Part shown: one piece after another, positions 16,844 to 25,833 of the stretch
Layout of the letters: every line of letters starts with the position of its first letter
Position numbering within the stretch: position 1 is the first letter of the stretch
Assembly (NCBI GenBank): GCA_052161885.1
Contig: CP197396.1
Span: 2,356,001 to 2,420,000, forward strand
Direction: 5' to 3'
DNA length: 64,000 nt
Source: QKTW01 sp052161885
GTDB taxonomy: Bacteria; Bacteroidota; Bacteroidia; Chitinophagales; Chitinophagaceae
Made by a program: the position numbers and the translations under genes
Notes under the pieces: model-generated
Told to the model about the DNA's origin: nothing
Databases searched by the model: none
What the model saw: only the letters and a program-made list of their open reading frames with translations

Positions 16844-17938
16844 TTACAATCCGGAGCGTATAATACCGCCGCCTATTACGTCATCACCTTCGTAGAACAC
16901 TGCACTTTGTCCTGGTGCTATACTGTTCACAGCATGATCAAAATGCACTTTTACCAGGTCGCCTTCCATGGACAGCGTACTTTGTGTACCGGCGTCACGA
17001 TAGCGGATCTTCGTTACGGCTTCCATTCCATCCGGAATGCGGTCATATTTGATCATATTAAGTCCGCTTACCAGCATGCCGCTTTCCTGCAGTTCATGCG
17101 CTTCGCCGAGCACTACCGTATTGGTTTCGGGTATGATCTTCGTTACAAACATCGGCTTACCGAATGCCACATCCAATCCTTTACGCTGACCTATTGTATA
17201 AAACGGGTAACCTTTATGTTTACCTACTACTTTACCATCGGTGAGCACATAATTGCCGCCTTCCACTTCTGCCTCCAGCGTAGGTATCTGTCGTTTCAGG
17301 AAACCACGGTAGTCATTATCCGGCACAAAGCAAATTTCATAGCTCTCAGCCTTCTTCGACAATTCAGGATAACCCATATCCAGTGCTATCTGGCGCACTT
17401 CTGTTTTGTGATAATCGCCCAGCGGATAAATGCTGCGGCTCAGGCAATCCTGGCCCAGTCCCCACAACACATAGCTCTGGTCTTTGGTCAGGTCTTTGGC
17501 TTTTGATAGAACAAAACGGCTGTTTTCCTCCCGCACTTTTACATAATGGCCTGTAGCAATAAAATCGCAGTCAAGCGCATCTGCACGCTTCAGCAGCGCG
17601 CTCCACTTAATGTGCGTATTGCACAGCACACACGGGTTGGGCGTACGGCCGGCCATGTATTCCTCCACAAAGTTATTGATCACATGATCGCCAAACTCCT
17701 CACGGATGTCGAGCACATAATGTGGGAAGCCATGTTCTACCGCGGCCTGTCTTGCGTCGTTAAAACTGTCGAGATTGCAGCAGCCTGTTTCTTTTTTACC
17801 ACCGCCTGCAGATGAATAATCCCAGGTTTTCATCGTGATGCCTATCACTTCATAACCCTGGTTGTGCAGCATTAATGCTGATACTGTACTGTCTATACCG
17901 CCGCTCATGGCTACCAGTACTTTTCCGTTCCTGCTCAT
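16844..17938 (-). CDS. mnmA: tRNA-specific 2-thiouridylase MnmA
   Basis: MnmA adds sulfur to U34 of tRNA Lys, Glu and Gln in the cytoplasm. The protein (364 residues from the chosen start) has the PP-loop ATP-binding motif AMSGGIDST. Catalytic cysteines lie in NPCVLCN and in YEICFVPD, and GHYVK sits between them. Length agrees with the family. The frame is open 10 codons further upstream to an ATG at 17968, but MSRNGKVLVAMSGG at 17938 matches usual family starts. A perfect -7 element (minus-strand TACCTTTG at 18085-18092) suggests a 5' leader of about 140 nt. Confidence 0.95.
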   Translation of the reverse strand: MSRNGKVLVAMSGGIDSTVSALMLHNQGYEVIGITMKTWDYSSAGGGKKETGCCNLDSFNDARQAAVEHGFPHYVLDIREEFGDHVINNFVEEYMAGRTPNPCVLCNTHIKWSALLKRADALDCDFIATGHYVKVREENSRFVLSKAKDLTKDQSYVLWGLGQDCLSRSIYPLGDYHKTEVRQIALDMGYPELSKKAESYEICFVPDNDYRGFLKRQIPTLEAEVEGGNYVLTDGKVVGKHKGYPFYTIGQRKGLDVAFGKPMFVTKIIPETNTVVLGEAHELQESGMLVSGLNMIKYDRIPDGMEAVTKIRYRDAGTQSTLSMEGDLVKVHFDHAVNSIAPGQSAVFYEGDDVIGGGIIRSGL

Positions 17939-18337
17939 AATATTTTTTAAAAATGGCTGCCGGTTCATAGCCGGAGCTGTTAAAAAATGTTGCTTTTTTT
18001 GCCGTCGGCTGCAGATCTGAGATGATGCATCGTTGCGACGCTCCTTTCATCGTCCCCTTGCCTGTTCAGCATTTTTTAAGCCTGCAAAGGTAGGGAATAA
18101 TACCTGCGCTGCCCGTTGATAAAAATATTTCTTAAAATAATTTGTACTCCGAAATTTTTCCGGCCTCAATATAACATCTGCCTTAAAACATTTCTTTTGA
18201 AATGGAACGCACAGCTTAACAGTATCGTTTTATTTCCCAATAACAAAAAATAAAATACAGAATATCCACATATAAACATTACTCATTCAAAACCATGTTT
18301 ATACACGTTTTCAATGGCATAGTAGTTGCGTCAATGA
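17939..18337. other. Divergent intergenic region, 399 bp
   Basis: This stretch separates mnmA (minus) from a T9SS-sorted protein gene (plus). It holds the putative mnmA -7 element at 18085-18092 and AT-rich DNA toward the plus-strand gene. I see no tRNA, no small gene with credible composition and no clear plus-strand TAnnTTTG. Confidence 0.5.
18085..18092 (-). promoter_or_regulatory. -7 promoter element for mnmA
   Basis: The minus strand reads TACCTTTG, an exact TAnnTTTG match. It lies about 147 bases before the mnmA start. No convincing -33 TTTG was found. Confidence 0.4.
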
Positions 18338-19918
18338 ATGAAAAACATATTACCCTTTATGACGAAAGCATTACTACTCCCGCTACTGGCTGCCGGCGCA
18401 GCCATGTGTACTGTTCTGTCTGCATCCGGGCAAACTCCGTATAACCTCAGTTCAACAAGTTTCATCTATGTAGGCGCAGCTGGAGACAATGCATCCGCCA
18501 GTCCCACAGAGATTTACACTACTGCCACTGCAGGCTCCGCCTCTTTTTCAGGGGGTACAGTCATAACCGGCACTTCTACAAAAGTAAACGGCGCCGGTCT
18601 TAACCCGCTGGACGGATTTCTGTATGCCGTTGCTTTTCCAAATACTGCGGCTACCAACAATGCCAATCTTTACCGTATCGGTTCTGATGGTATAGCTACA
18701 CAGATCGGGGTTATCCCGTCACCGTCAGATCCTTCCGCCACACTCACCTATATTAATACCACCGCTGGTATGATGGACAACAGCGGTAATTATTGGTTTA
18801 TGGCCTATACTTACAGCGGTAACCCTACCGTGGTGCCCTATTCAGTGAGCAATTTTAAAGTTTTCATGGGTGAAGTTCCCACAGTATCCGCCCTGGCTTC
18901 AGGCAACACCAGCTTTATTTCTACGGTAGTTTATAACCAGGTAGACATATCAGACCCGGCATTGCAGGCAGGTTTCACGAGTTTTCTGAATAACTTCAAC
19001 TATCTGAACCCAGGTTATTCCGACGGCGGCATCGAGGACTTTGCCATCAACCCGTTGAATAATAAGATATACAGCTATATGAGCTATCCCGATCCTTCCG
19101 ATCCTTCACAACTGATCGGCAGGCCCATCGTGGTAGACCCTGCAACCTGGGCGGCAACCCCGGTAGGTGCTACACTCAACAGTCCAACAAATAACGGCAC
19201 GCCCAACCGCGAAATAGCAGGTGATTATTTTGATGCATCCGGCAACCTGTACGTGATCTTTACTGACGGCAGCTACGGCCAGATAAACCTGGCAACAGGT
19301 GCTGTGCAGAACCTCCAGATGTCCACTCTGCCGCTCAGCAGCGGAGATCTGCGTGGTGATCTTGCTTCAAACCCTGTTATTTTGCCATTGCCGCTGGTAC
19401 TGGAATCCTTTACAGGCACTGCACAACAGGATAAAAATGTGCTTCGCTGGCAGGTAGGCAGTGTACAAAATGTAAAAGAATACATCATAGAGCGCAGTGC
19501 CGACGGACAGTCGTTTGAACAGGTCGGTGTCACTCCCGAAACCAACGCGGGTCATTACATTTTCGCAGATAACAAGCCAATGGCTGTATGTTATTACCGC
19601 CTGAAAATTGCCGGTTATGACGGGCGTTATACAAGGTCAGACGTTATAAAAATAGGATCCGGAACAGGCCGGGGTGCTGTAAAAATTTATCCGGCAGTTA
19701 TATCCGGGAACGAAGTGTACATACAGGCGGGCAATACGCAGGTTGCTGCAACGCTTACAGATATGGCGGGGAAAGTAATAACCAGGTATATGTCTGATGC
19801 TTCAAACAACATTCACACTATGTCATTACCTCTTCTACCGGCGGGAATGTACCTGCTTACTGCAACAGATACCCGGACGGGCGAAAAACTGGCAGTACAG
19901 CGAATCGTAAAACAATAG
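18338..19918 (+). CDS. Secreted protein with T9SS type A sorting domain
   Basis: This 526-residue exported protein has a signal peptide ending near SASGQ. The central region (about 35-345) resembles a beta-propeller-like set of repeats with phrases such as GLNPLDGFLYAV, INPLNNKIYSY and DASGNLYVIF, in which each segment reads out a property of a datum. A fibronectin-like linker follows (LESFTGTAQQDKNVLRWQV...YYRLK), then a type A T9SS sorting domain in the last ~80 residues (KIYPAVISGNEVYI...LPAGMYLLTA). It is expected to be surface-attached or released. I do not recognise a catalytic motif. It is transcribed alone and ends at a strong terminator. Confidence 0.85.
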   Translation: MKNILPFMTKALLLPLLAAGAAMCTVLSASGQTPYNLSSTSFIYVGAAGDNASASPTEIYTTATAGSASFSGGTVITGTSTKVNGAGLNPLDGFLYAVAFPNTAATNNANLYRIGSDGIATQIGVIPSPSDPSATLTYINTTAGMMDNSGNYWFMAYTYSGNPTVVPYSVSNFKVFMGEVPTVSALASGNTSFISTVVYNQVDISDPALQAGFTSFLNNFNYLNPGYSDGGIEDFAINPLNNKIYSYMSYPDPSDPSQLIGRPIVVDPATWAATPVGATLNSPTNNGTPNREIAGDYFDASGNLYVIFTDGSYGQINLATGAVQNLQMSTLPLSSGDLRGDLASNPVILPLPLVLESFTGTAQQDKNVLRWQVGSVQNVKEYIIERSADGQSFEQVGVTPETNAGHYIFADNKPMAVCYYRLKIAGYDGRYTRSDVIKIGSGTGRGAVKIYPAVISGNEVYIQAGNTQVAATLTDMAGKVITRYMSDASNNIHTMSLPLLPAGMYLLTATDTRTGEKLAVQRIVKQ

Positions 19919-19938
19919 AAATCTTTTCTTTTTACCCG

Positions 19939-19965
19939 GAGCCGCAGTAAATGCGGCTCTTTTTT
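19939..19965 (+). terminator. Rho-independent terminator
   Basis: GAGCCGCA pairs perfectly with TGCGGCTC around a 5-nt loop and is followed by six T. It ends the transcript of the T9SS-sorted protein gene. Confidence 0.9.
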
Positions 19966-20006
19966 ATGGAAACAGAATCATAAAAAATTTCCGGCGGGTG
20001 GAACGG

Positions 20007-20037
20007 TTTATTAACTGCTGTCAAAAAACTAACTTTA
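20007..20037 (+). promoter_or_regulatory. Promoter of the aroBAC operon
   Basis: TTTA (20007-20010) and TAACTTTA (20030-20037) are each one base from the Bacteroidota -33 TTTG and -7 TAnnTTTG elements, with 19-bp spacing. The predicted start of transcription falls at or next to the aroB ATG at 20045. Confidence 0.5.
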
Positions 20038-20044
20038 CAGCAGT

Positions 20045-21085
20045 ATGCAATACTCTGTAACATTTCCGTCCGGCACAGTCGAGTATCTGTTTCACAGCAA
20101 TTGGCAGCAATTGCTGCAGCAGGCTCCGCCTGATCGTACTATTATCATTACAGACGAGCATATCAAAAGTCTGTACCCGGAGCGGTTTAAAGCATATCGC
20201 ACACTCACTGTTTCGCCCGGGGAGCAGCATAAATCTATAGATACCATTTCCAGCCTCGCACACGAACTCATTAAGTTGCAGGCACACCGGAAAACACTGC
20301 TGGTGGGCGTTGGCGGGGGAATGGTAACAGACATCACCGGCTTTCTGGCTTCTGTTTATATGCGCGGAATGCCTTTCGGCTTTGTACCAACCACCTTGCT
20401 GGGCATGGTAGACGCTGCAGTAGGCGGAAAAAACGGTGTGAATATGGAGCTGCACAAAAATATGCTCGGCACCATCCGGCAGCCAGGTTTTATCCTCTAT
20501 GACACCTCTTTTCTCTCAACACTTGCAGATGAGGAATGGAGCAATGGCTTTGCTGAGATCATTAAATATGGCTGCATCAGCGATGTGCGTATTCTCACTA
20601 CACTCAAAGACGGGGACATCAAACACTTCCAGAAACGGCCGGAAAAACTGTACGACCTGATCATTGGCTGTGTGGATGTAAAAAATAAAATAGTGCACGC
20701 CGACGAAAACGAAAACGGTATGCGCAAGCTCCTCAACTTCGGGCACACAGCCGGGCATGCATTTGAGACACTGCACCAGTTGCCGCACGGACACAGTGTG
20801 GCATTAGGCATGAATGTAGCCTGCATACTTTCAGAATCGCAGTTTGGCATGACGCCCACAGAAAGCACACAGTTACAGACAATCATTCAGCAATACCAGT
20901 TACCCGTAAAACTGAAATTTGACATACCCCGCGTAATGGAGATACTTACTATGGATAAAAAGCGCAACACAGCAGATATTGATTATGTTTTACTGCATAA
21001 ACTGGGTAAAGCAGGTGTAAAACCGCTGGCATTCGACACCATAAAGCAGGCACTGGAAAAATTTGCAGATGCAGGCGATTATTAA
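20045..21085 (+). CDS. aroB: 3-dehydroquinate synthase
   Basis: AroB converts DAHP to 3-dehydroquinate, the second shikimate step, using NAD+ and a divalent metal. The 346-residue protein shows VGVGGGMVTDITGFLASVYMRG, PTTLLGMVDAAVGGKNGVN and the metal-site segment NFGHTAGHAFE. LPHGHSVALGM follows. Length is normal. It is the first gene of a same-strand aroB-aroA-aroC cluster. The aroA start lies inside the aroB 3' end (17 bp overlap from ATG), implying translational coupling. Confidence 0.95.
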   Translation: MQYSVTFPSGTVEYLFHSNWQQLLQQAPPDRTIIITDEHIKSLYPERFKAYRTLTVSPGEQHKSIDTISSLAHELIKLQAHRKTLLVGVGGGMVTDITGFLASVYMRGMPFGFVPTTLLGMVDAAVGGKNGVNMELHKNMLGTIRQPGFILYDTSFLSTLADEEWSNGFAEIIKYGCISDVRILTTLKDGDIKHFQKRPEKLYDLIIGCVDVKNKIVHADENENGMRKLLNFGHTAGHAFETLHQLPHGHSVALGMNVACILSESQFGMTPTESTQLQTIIQQYQLPVKLKFDIPRVMEILTMDKKRNTADIDYVLLHKLGKAGVKPLAFDTIKQALEKFADAGDY

Positions 21086-22358
21086 TCCGGGCAAAATATC
21101 CGGCGCCATTACACCTCCTCCATCCAAGAGTATGATGCAACGGGTGTGTGCCGCAGCCCTGCTTCACAAAGGCACAACGGTCATTTACAATCCCGGCACA
21201 TCCAGGGACGACCAGGCTGCATTGGGCATTATACAACGGCTGGGCGCTATAACAGAACATAAGTCTACAGGCGAAATAGAAATATTCAGCCGGGGTGTCT
21301 TCCCTTCACAGACCAGCATAGATTGCGGAGAAAGCGGCCTTTCCACGCGGCTGTTTACACCAATAGCAGCGCTTTCAAACGAACATATTACCATCACCGG
21401 TCATGGCAGTTTATTACAGCGACCTATGTATGAGCTGGGCAACATCCTATCTCAATTGGGCGTAGCGCTTACAGACTTCAATGGTTTCCTGCCACTGCAA
21501 CTGCATGGCCCTGTCATTGCCCAGAATATTGTGGCAGACGGATCACTCAGCTCACAATACCTCACAGGGATACTGTTTGCACTGGCATTTACAACAGAAA
21601 AACCGGTGACCGTAACCGTAAAAGATCTTAAAAGCAAGCCATATATAGACCTGAGCCTTAAAGTGCTGGCAGATTTCGGTATAGCGGTGACAAATGAAGA
21701 TTACCAGGCATTTCTTATAGCTCCTGTACAGCAAAAAACCGTACAACCAGTGATAACGCAAGTCATAGAAAGCGATTGGAGCAGCGCAGCAGCCTGGATT
21801 GTAGCCGGAGCCATTTCCGGCAGCAGCATTGTTCTCGATAATATTGACATCTATTCAACCCAGGCAGACAGAATGGTACTGGATGCAGTACAGGCGGCAG
21901 GAGCCGTTGCGGTATGGCGAAACGGTCTATTGCATATCCGTTCCGGCGGTCAGCAGCTGCATGCATTTGTCTTTGACGCCACGCATTGCCCGGATCTTTT
22001 CCCGGTGTTATCTGTACTGGCAGCATGCTGCAAAGGGGAAAGCATTATAAAAGGGTTGCACAGGCTGACCTTTAAAGAAAGCGACCGCCAGGCGAGCATC
22101 TGCCATATGCTGCAACAATTGGGTGTATCCTATGTTATACAGGATGACAACCTGGTAATAAAAGGCAGGGAAACGCTGCAAAGTGCAACAATTGATTCGT
22201 TCAATGATCACCGCATCGTAATGGCTGCAGCGATTGCCGCGGCTAAAAGTGACGGCCCTGTAACCATAAATAATGCAGCAGCAGTAAATAAATCCTATCC
22301 GGCATTTTTTAATGACCTGCGAAGCCTTGGCATCGCGGTACAAACATCCGGCATATAA
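21069..22358 (+). CDS. aroA: EPSP synthase (3-phosphoshikimate 1-carboxyvinyltransferase)
   Basis: AroA transfers the enolpyruvyl group of PEP to shikimate-3-phosphate. The protein (429 residues) shows PPSKSMMQR near the N-terminus, ECGESGLSTR-like sequence (DCGESGLSTRLF), and DGSLSSQYLTG. Near the C-terminus HRLTFKESDR and FNDHRIVMAAAIAA complete the family pattern. I start at the ATG at 21069; a TTG two codons earlier is possible. It overlaps aroB and is followed four bases later by aroC, so the three genes form one operon. Confidence 0.95.
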   Translation: MQAIINPGKISGAITPPPSKSMMQRVCAAALLHKGTTVIYNPGTSRDDQAALGIIQRLGAITEHKSTGEIEIFSRGVFPSQTSIDCGESGLSTRLFTPIAALSNEHITITGHGSLLQRPMYELGNILSQLGVALTDFNGFLPLQLHGPVIAQNIVADGSLSSQYLTGILFALAFTTEKPVTVTVKDLKSKPYIDLSLKVLADFGIAVTNEDYQAFLIAPVQQKTVQPVITQVIESDWSSAAAWIVAGAISGSSIVLDNIDIYSTQADRMVLDAVQAAGAVAVWRNGLLHIRSGGQQLHAFVFDATHCPDLFPVLSVLAACCKGESIIKGLHRLTFKESDRQASICHMLQQLGVSYVIQDDNLVIKGRETLQSATIDSFNDHRIVMAAAIAAAKSDGPVTINNAAAVNKSYPAFFNDLRSLGIAVQTSGI

Positions 22359-22361
22359 CAG

Positions 22362-23333
22362 ATGAATACTTTTGGCAGGCTTTTTCGTATCAGCATATTT
22401 GGCGAATCTCATGGTACAGCTTTAGGCATAACCGTAGACGGCTGTCCTCCTGGCATTGCACTGAAAGAAGAGGATTTTTTCAGCGATCTGGAACGCAGGA
22501 AAGCGGGAGCAGCAGGCACTACACCGCGCAAAGAGGCGGATATACCAAAAATCGTTTCGGGTGTGTTTAATGAACATACTACCGGCGCACCGGTTACTGT
22601 ATTTTTTGAAAATACCAATACACGTTCTGGCGATTATACCGCACAGCTGGCTACTCCAAGGCCCGGGCATGCCGATTTTGTGCTGTATGAAAAATTCGGT
22701 GGCTACAATGATTACCGCGGCGGCGGCCACTCTTCCGGCCGTCTTACATTGGGGCTGGTAGCAGCTGGTGTAATTGCAAAGAAAATACTGGCGGGCGTTC
22801 AGATTACAGCAACGCTCACAGAAGCAGGTGGCAATACTAATATTGAAGCTGCAATTGAGCAGGCTATCGCAGAACAGGACAGTATCGGCGGCATTGTAAG
22901 TTGCAGTGCCAAAGGATTACCCACCGGCCTGGGCGAGCCCTTTTTTGACTCTGCAGAATCGCTTATCAGCCATGCTGTATTTTCTGTACCTGCAATTAAG
23001 GGCATAGAATTTGGCAGTGGCTTTGCAGCGGCAAAGATGAAAGGCAGCGTACATAATGATGCTATTATTGATGCCAAAGGCACCACGGCCACCAATCACG
23101 CCGGAGGAATTAACGGAGGGATTACAAATGGGAATGAACTTTTCTTCCGTGTGGCAGTCAAACCTACCAGCAGTACTCCGAAAGCACAGCAGACATGGAA
23201 CCGGGAGACACAGAGCGTAGAAACATTTGAGGTAAAAGGACGGCATGATCTGTGCATTGCACTAAGAGTACCTGTGGTAATAGAAGCGGTTACAGCACTG
23301 GTGCTGGCAGATTTGCTGCTGCTCCGGAAATAA
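22362..23333 (+). CDS. aroC: Chorismate synthase
   Basis: AroC performs the last common step of aromatic synthesis, EPSP to chorismate, with reduced FMN. The N-terminus MNTFGRLFRISIFGESHG is the family signature. RPGHADF, RGGGHSSGRLT and the late GRHDLCIALRVPVVIEA are also present. At 323 residues it is somewhat shorter than the roughly 350-360 of many homologues, but the conserved blocks are intact from start to end. Only three bases separate it from the aroA stop codon. Confidence 0.95.
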   Translation: MNTFGRLFRISIFGESHGTALGITVDGCPPGIALKEEDFFSDLERRKAGAAGTTPRKEADIPKIVSGVFNEHTTGAPVTVFFENTNTRSGDYTAQLATPRPGHADFVLYEKFGGYNDYRGGGHSSGRLTLGLVAAGVIAKKILAGVQITATLTEAGGNTNIEAAIEQAIAEQDSIGGIVSCSAKGLPTGLGEPFFDSAESLISHAVFSVPAIKGIEFGSGFAAAKMKGSVHNDAIIDAKGTTATNHAGGINGGITNGNELFFRVAVKPTSSTPKAQQTWNRETQSVETFEVKGRHDLCIALRVPVVIEAVTALVLADLLLLRK

Positions 23334-23356
23334 ATGCATCCTTAACAAAACTATAT

Positions 23357-23815
23357 ATGCGTATACATTTTTCGTTACCGGCCATTATATTATCTGTTGC
23401 TGTAACCGTGCAGGCTTTTGCCGGCGGTGCATCCGGGAAAGTAAAAAGCGGAGCAGCTTATGTACGTGTATCGCAGGCCGCAGGCAGGATAAATGAGCAA
23501 AGCGATACGTCTTATATTTTTCACATCGTATGGAGCAGTACCCGTATCCCCACATCATTTTTCTGGCGGGGCAGCGACGGCTGGATGGTATGCCGCGTCA
23601 TATCTGAAAAAGGCACACCTCAACAGGATATCACTGCCGACTTAAGCCCCGAACGCATAAAAAAAGGAAATAAAGTACAGATCGTACCTATGCCCGGCGG
23701 AAAATACGAGATACCGGGATGTATCACCAGCAATATGCATCACACACTTTTCTTTACTACCGGCTCCAATCAATGGTATTCTGTGCCTGTGAAAAATATA
23801 CGGTACAGGAAATGA
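23357..23815 (+). CDS. Hypothetical secreted protein
   Basis: This 152-residue protein has a good signal peptide (MRIHFSLPAIILSVAVTVQAFAGG). The mature part is basic and beta-rich, with YIFHIVWSSTRIPTSFFWRG and a paired DLSPERIKKGNKVQIVPMPGGKYEIPG segment. I do not recognise a family. The frame extends back into aroC, but the ATG at 23357 is the one followed by the signal peptide. It follows aroC by 23 bp and could be co-transcribed with the aro genes, though no functional link is evident. A short interspersed repeat overlaps its stop codon. Confidence 0.7.
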   Translation: MRIHFSLPAIILSVAVTVQAFAGGASGKVKSGAAYVRVSQAAGRINEQSDTSYIFHIVWSSTRIPTSFFWRGSDGWMVCRVISEKGTPQQDITADLSPERIKKGNKVQIVPMPGGKYEIPGCITSNMHHTLFFTTGSNQWYSVPVKNIRYRK

Positions 23816-23841
23816 ATGGTGAACAGGCAATAGTGAATGAT
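23811..23841 (+). repeat. 31-bp interspersed repeat, copy 2
   Basis: Matches 6297-6327 at 28 of 31 positions. It also overlaps the stop codon of the preceding gene. Confidence 0.6.
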
Positions 23842-23927
23842 CAGATCTGAAATGTATGCAACATATACGAAAGGGGTTAACCGGCGTGCAGCCAATTCCC
23901 CCTTAACTATCAGACCTTTTAGCTTAG

Positions 23928-25589
23928 CTACATATTTACCAGTTCCCGTGCATTTTGCAGTGCTGCGTCGCTTGGCTGTTCACCTCCTATCATGCGGGCT
24001 ATTGCCATTACACGCTCGTCAGGTTTAAGTGTACGCACCTGGGTGGTGATACGCTCGTCCCTGCCCGACTCTTTATAAACATAGAAATGACATGATCCCT
24101 TAGCGGCTACCTGCGGCTGATGGGTGATGCAGATCACCTGGTGATACTGTGCCAGGTCTTTCAGCAATACCCCAACCTGCCTTGCAGCTTCTCCCGAAAT
24201 ACCGGTATCCACTTCATCAAAGATCAGTGTGGGCATATGCATAGCCTTTGCTGTAAGCGATTTTACAGAAAGCATAATGCGGCTCATTTCACCACCCGAT
24301 GCAGCTTTATGCACAGGCAGGAACTGTCCGCTTTTATTGGCATCCAGCAGAAAAGCTACCTCATCCATTCCTGATTCTGCAGGCTCGGCGCCGGCATTTA
24401 TACGTACAGCAAATTGTGCATTAGGCATGCCCACCAAAGCCAGCAATGCCGTTACATCGGCCGAAAGTTTCGGTGCTATTTCCCTGCGGGTTCCGGACAG
24501 CGTAGCACCAAGCTCCAGCAAGTGTTTATACAATGTGGTTTGCTCTGCAGAAAGCTGCTCTATTGTTTCATTCAGATCGAGTGTGGCTTTCAGTGCCCCT
24601 TCCAGCTCTGCCTGTATTTCCAGCAATGCGTTGGTATTTTGCACACCGTGTTTTTTAAAGAGCTTATACCCCGCATCCAGCCGGTCCTGCAGCTCCTGCA
24701 TACGCGCCGGGTCCAGGTCTACAGCGCTTTCCAGGGTTTCCAGTTCTGCAGCAATATCTTTCAGCTCTTCCAGCGCAGAAGCCATCCGTTGCTGCACCGG
24801 CAAAGCTTCCGGCATTACATCTGTTATAGACTGCAATTGTTGGTTAATCCGTTTCAGTTCCTGTAACAAAGGCTGCTCACCCTCATCCATAGCATAGCGG
24901 CTGGTCTGTAATACAGCATGAATACGCTCGGCATGGTTCATTTGCTTCAGCTGCTGTTCTGCGTGTTCCAGTTCATTTTCTGTGAAGTTCAATTGCAGCA
25001 GTTCATCCAGCAAAAACTGTTTATAGTCTGCTTCTTTCTGAAACTGCGTTTGCCTGTCGCGCGCCTCCGTAAGCTGCTTTGAAACACTGCGGTATTTGCG
25101 GAACTGCTGACGGTAGTCACTGCGCAGCGTGGCATTCTGTGCCAGTGCATCCAGTACATCCATCTGGAAGTTGTCGTCTTCCAGCGCCAGGTGATCAAAC
25201 TGCTGGTGCAGATCTACAAGCAGAGAAGTGAGGCTGTTTAAAACATTTAAGGTAACGGGTGTATCATTTACAAAAGCACGCGATTTCCCGCTGGCACTTA
25301 TCTCACGGCGTATAATACATTGCAGATCGTTGTCCAGTTCTTCTTCCTGCAGTGCTTTCCGGAATTTTGTATTGTCATGCACATCAAAATGCGCTTCAAC
25401 AACGCATTTTTCCTCTTTGTTGATCAGCACACTGGTATCAGCCCGCTCACCCAATATCAGGGATAAGGCTCCGAGTATAATACTTTTACCTGCGCCGGTT
25501 TCACCTGTTACTATGTTAAGGTGCGCATCCGGTGCTATAGTGAGATGATCTATAATGGCGTAATTACGGATAATCAGTTTTTGCAGCAT
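23928..25589 (-). CDS. recN: DNA repair protein RecN
   Basis: RecN is an SMC-like ATPase that helps repair double-strand breaks. From the chosen start the protein has 553 residues, the usual length. It begins MLQKLIIRNYAIIDHL and carries Walker A GETGAGKS. A central coiled-coil region is rich in Glu, Gln and Leu (about 160-370). The C-terminal half holds KAASGGEMSRIMLS (signature), TLIFDEVDTGISG (Walker B) and ICITHQPQVAAKG. The open frame extends 62 codons upstream, but the extension has no family similarity, so I use the ATG at 25589. In many Bacteroidota recN sits next to the coaBC-porD cluster; here that cluster is 25 kb away. Confidence 0.95.
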   Translation of the reverse strand: MLQKLIIRNYAIIDHLTIAPDAHLNIVTGETGAGKSIILGALSLILGERADTSVLINKEEKCVVEAHFDVHDNTKFRKALQEEELDNDLQCIIRREISASGKSRAFVNDTPVTLNVLNSLTSLLVDLHQQFDHLALEDDNFQMDVLDALAQNATLRSDYRQQFRKYRSVSKQLTEARDRQTQFQKEADYKQFLLDELLQLNFTENELEHAEQQLKQMNHAERIHAVLQTSRYAMDEGEQPLLQELKRINQQLQSITDVMPEALPVQQRMASALEELKDIAAELETLESAVDLDPARMQELQDRLDAGYKLFKKHGVQNTNALLEIQAELEGALKATLDLNETIEQLSAEQTTLYKHLLELGATLSGTRREIAPKLSADVTALLALVGMPNAQFAVRINAGAEPAESGMDEVAFLLDANKSGQFLPVHKAASGGEMSRIMLSVKSLTAKAMHMPTLIFDEVDTGISGEAARQVGVLLKDLAQYHQVICITHQPQVAAKGSCHFYVYKESGRDERITTQVRTLKPDERVMAIARMIGGEQPSDAALQNARELVNM

Positions 25590-25821
25590 ACGAAATATGG
25601 GTCGCACAAAAATACCGGAATTTGCAAAAGATATAGAATCGGAATGTGAAATTGTCATGATTGATGTACCGGCAGGCCGACATAGTAATGAATTAAAATA
25701 CACACTAATTGATGTACAGACGTGACTGATCCTGATTTTATACCTTACCGGGTTACCTGTCAGTCTGTTAATCAATTACTGTTTCGACTTATTAACTTTT
25801 CACTCTTCCCTTCCGGTTCCT

Positions 25822-25829
25822 TACTTTTG
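25822..25829 (+). promoter_or_regulatory. -7 element of the RlmI-like gene
   Basis: TACTTTTG matches TAnnTTTG exactly and ends four bases before the ATG at 25834, implying a leaderless transcript. Confidence 0.5.
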
Positions 25830-25833
25830 CGCC

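Noticed and set aside
21063..21068. TTG start for aroA
   Set aside because: An ATG two codons later (21069) gives the normal N-terminus; alternative starts are possible but not needed.
23871..23904. Terminator between the secreted hypothetical gene and recN
   Set aside because: AAGGGG/CCCCTT pairing is short with a very long loop and no clear T-run.
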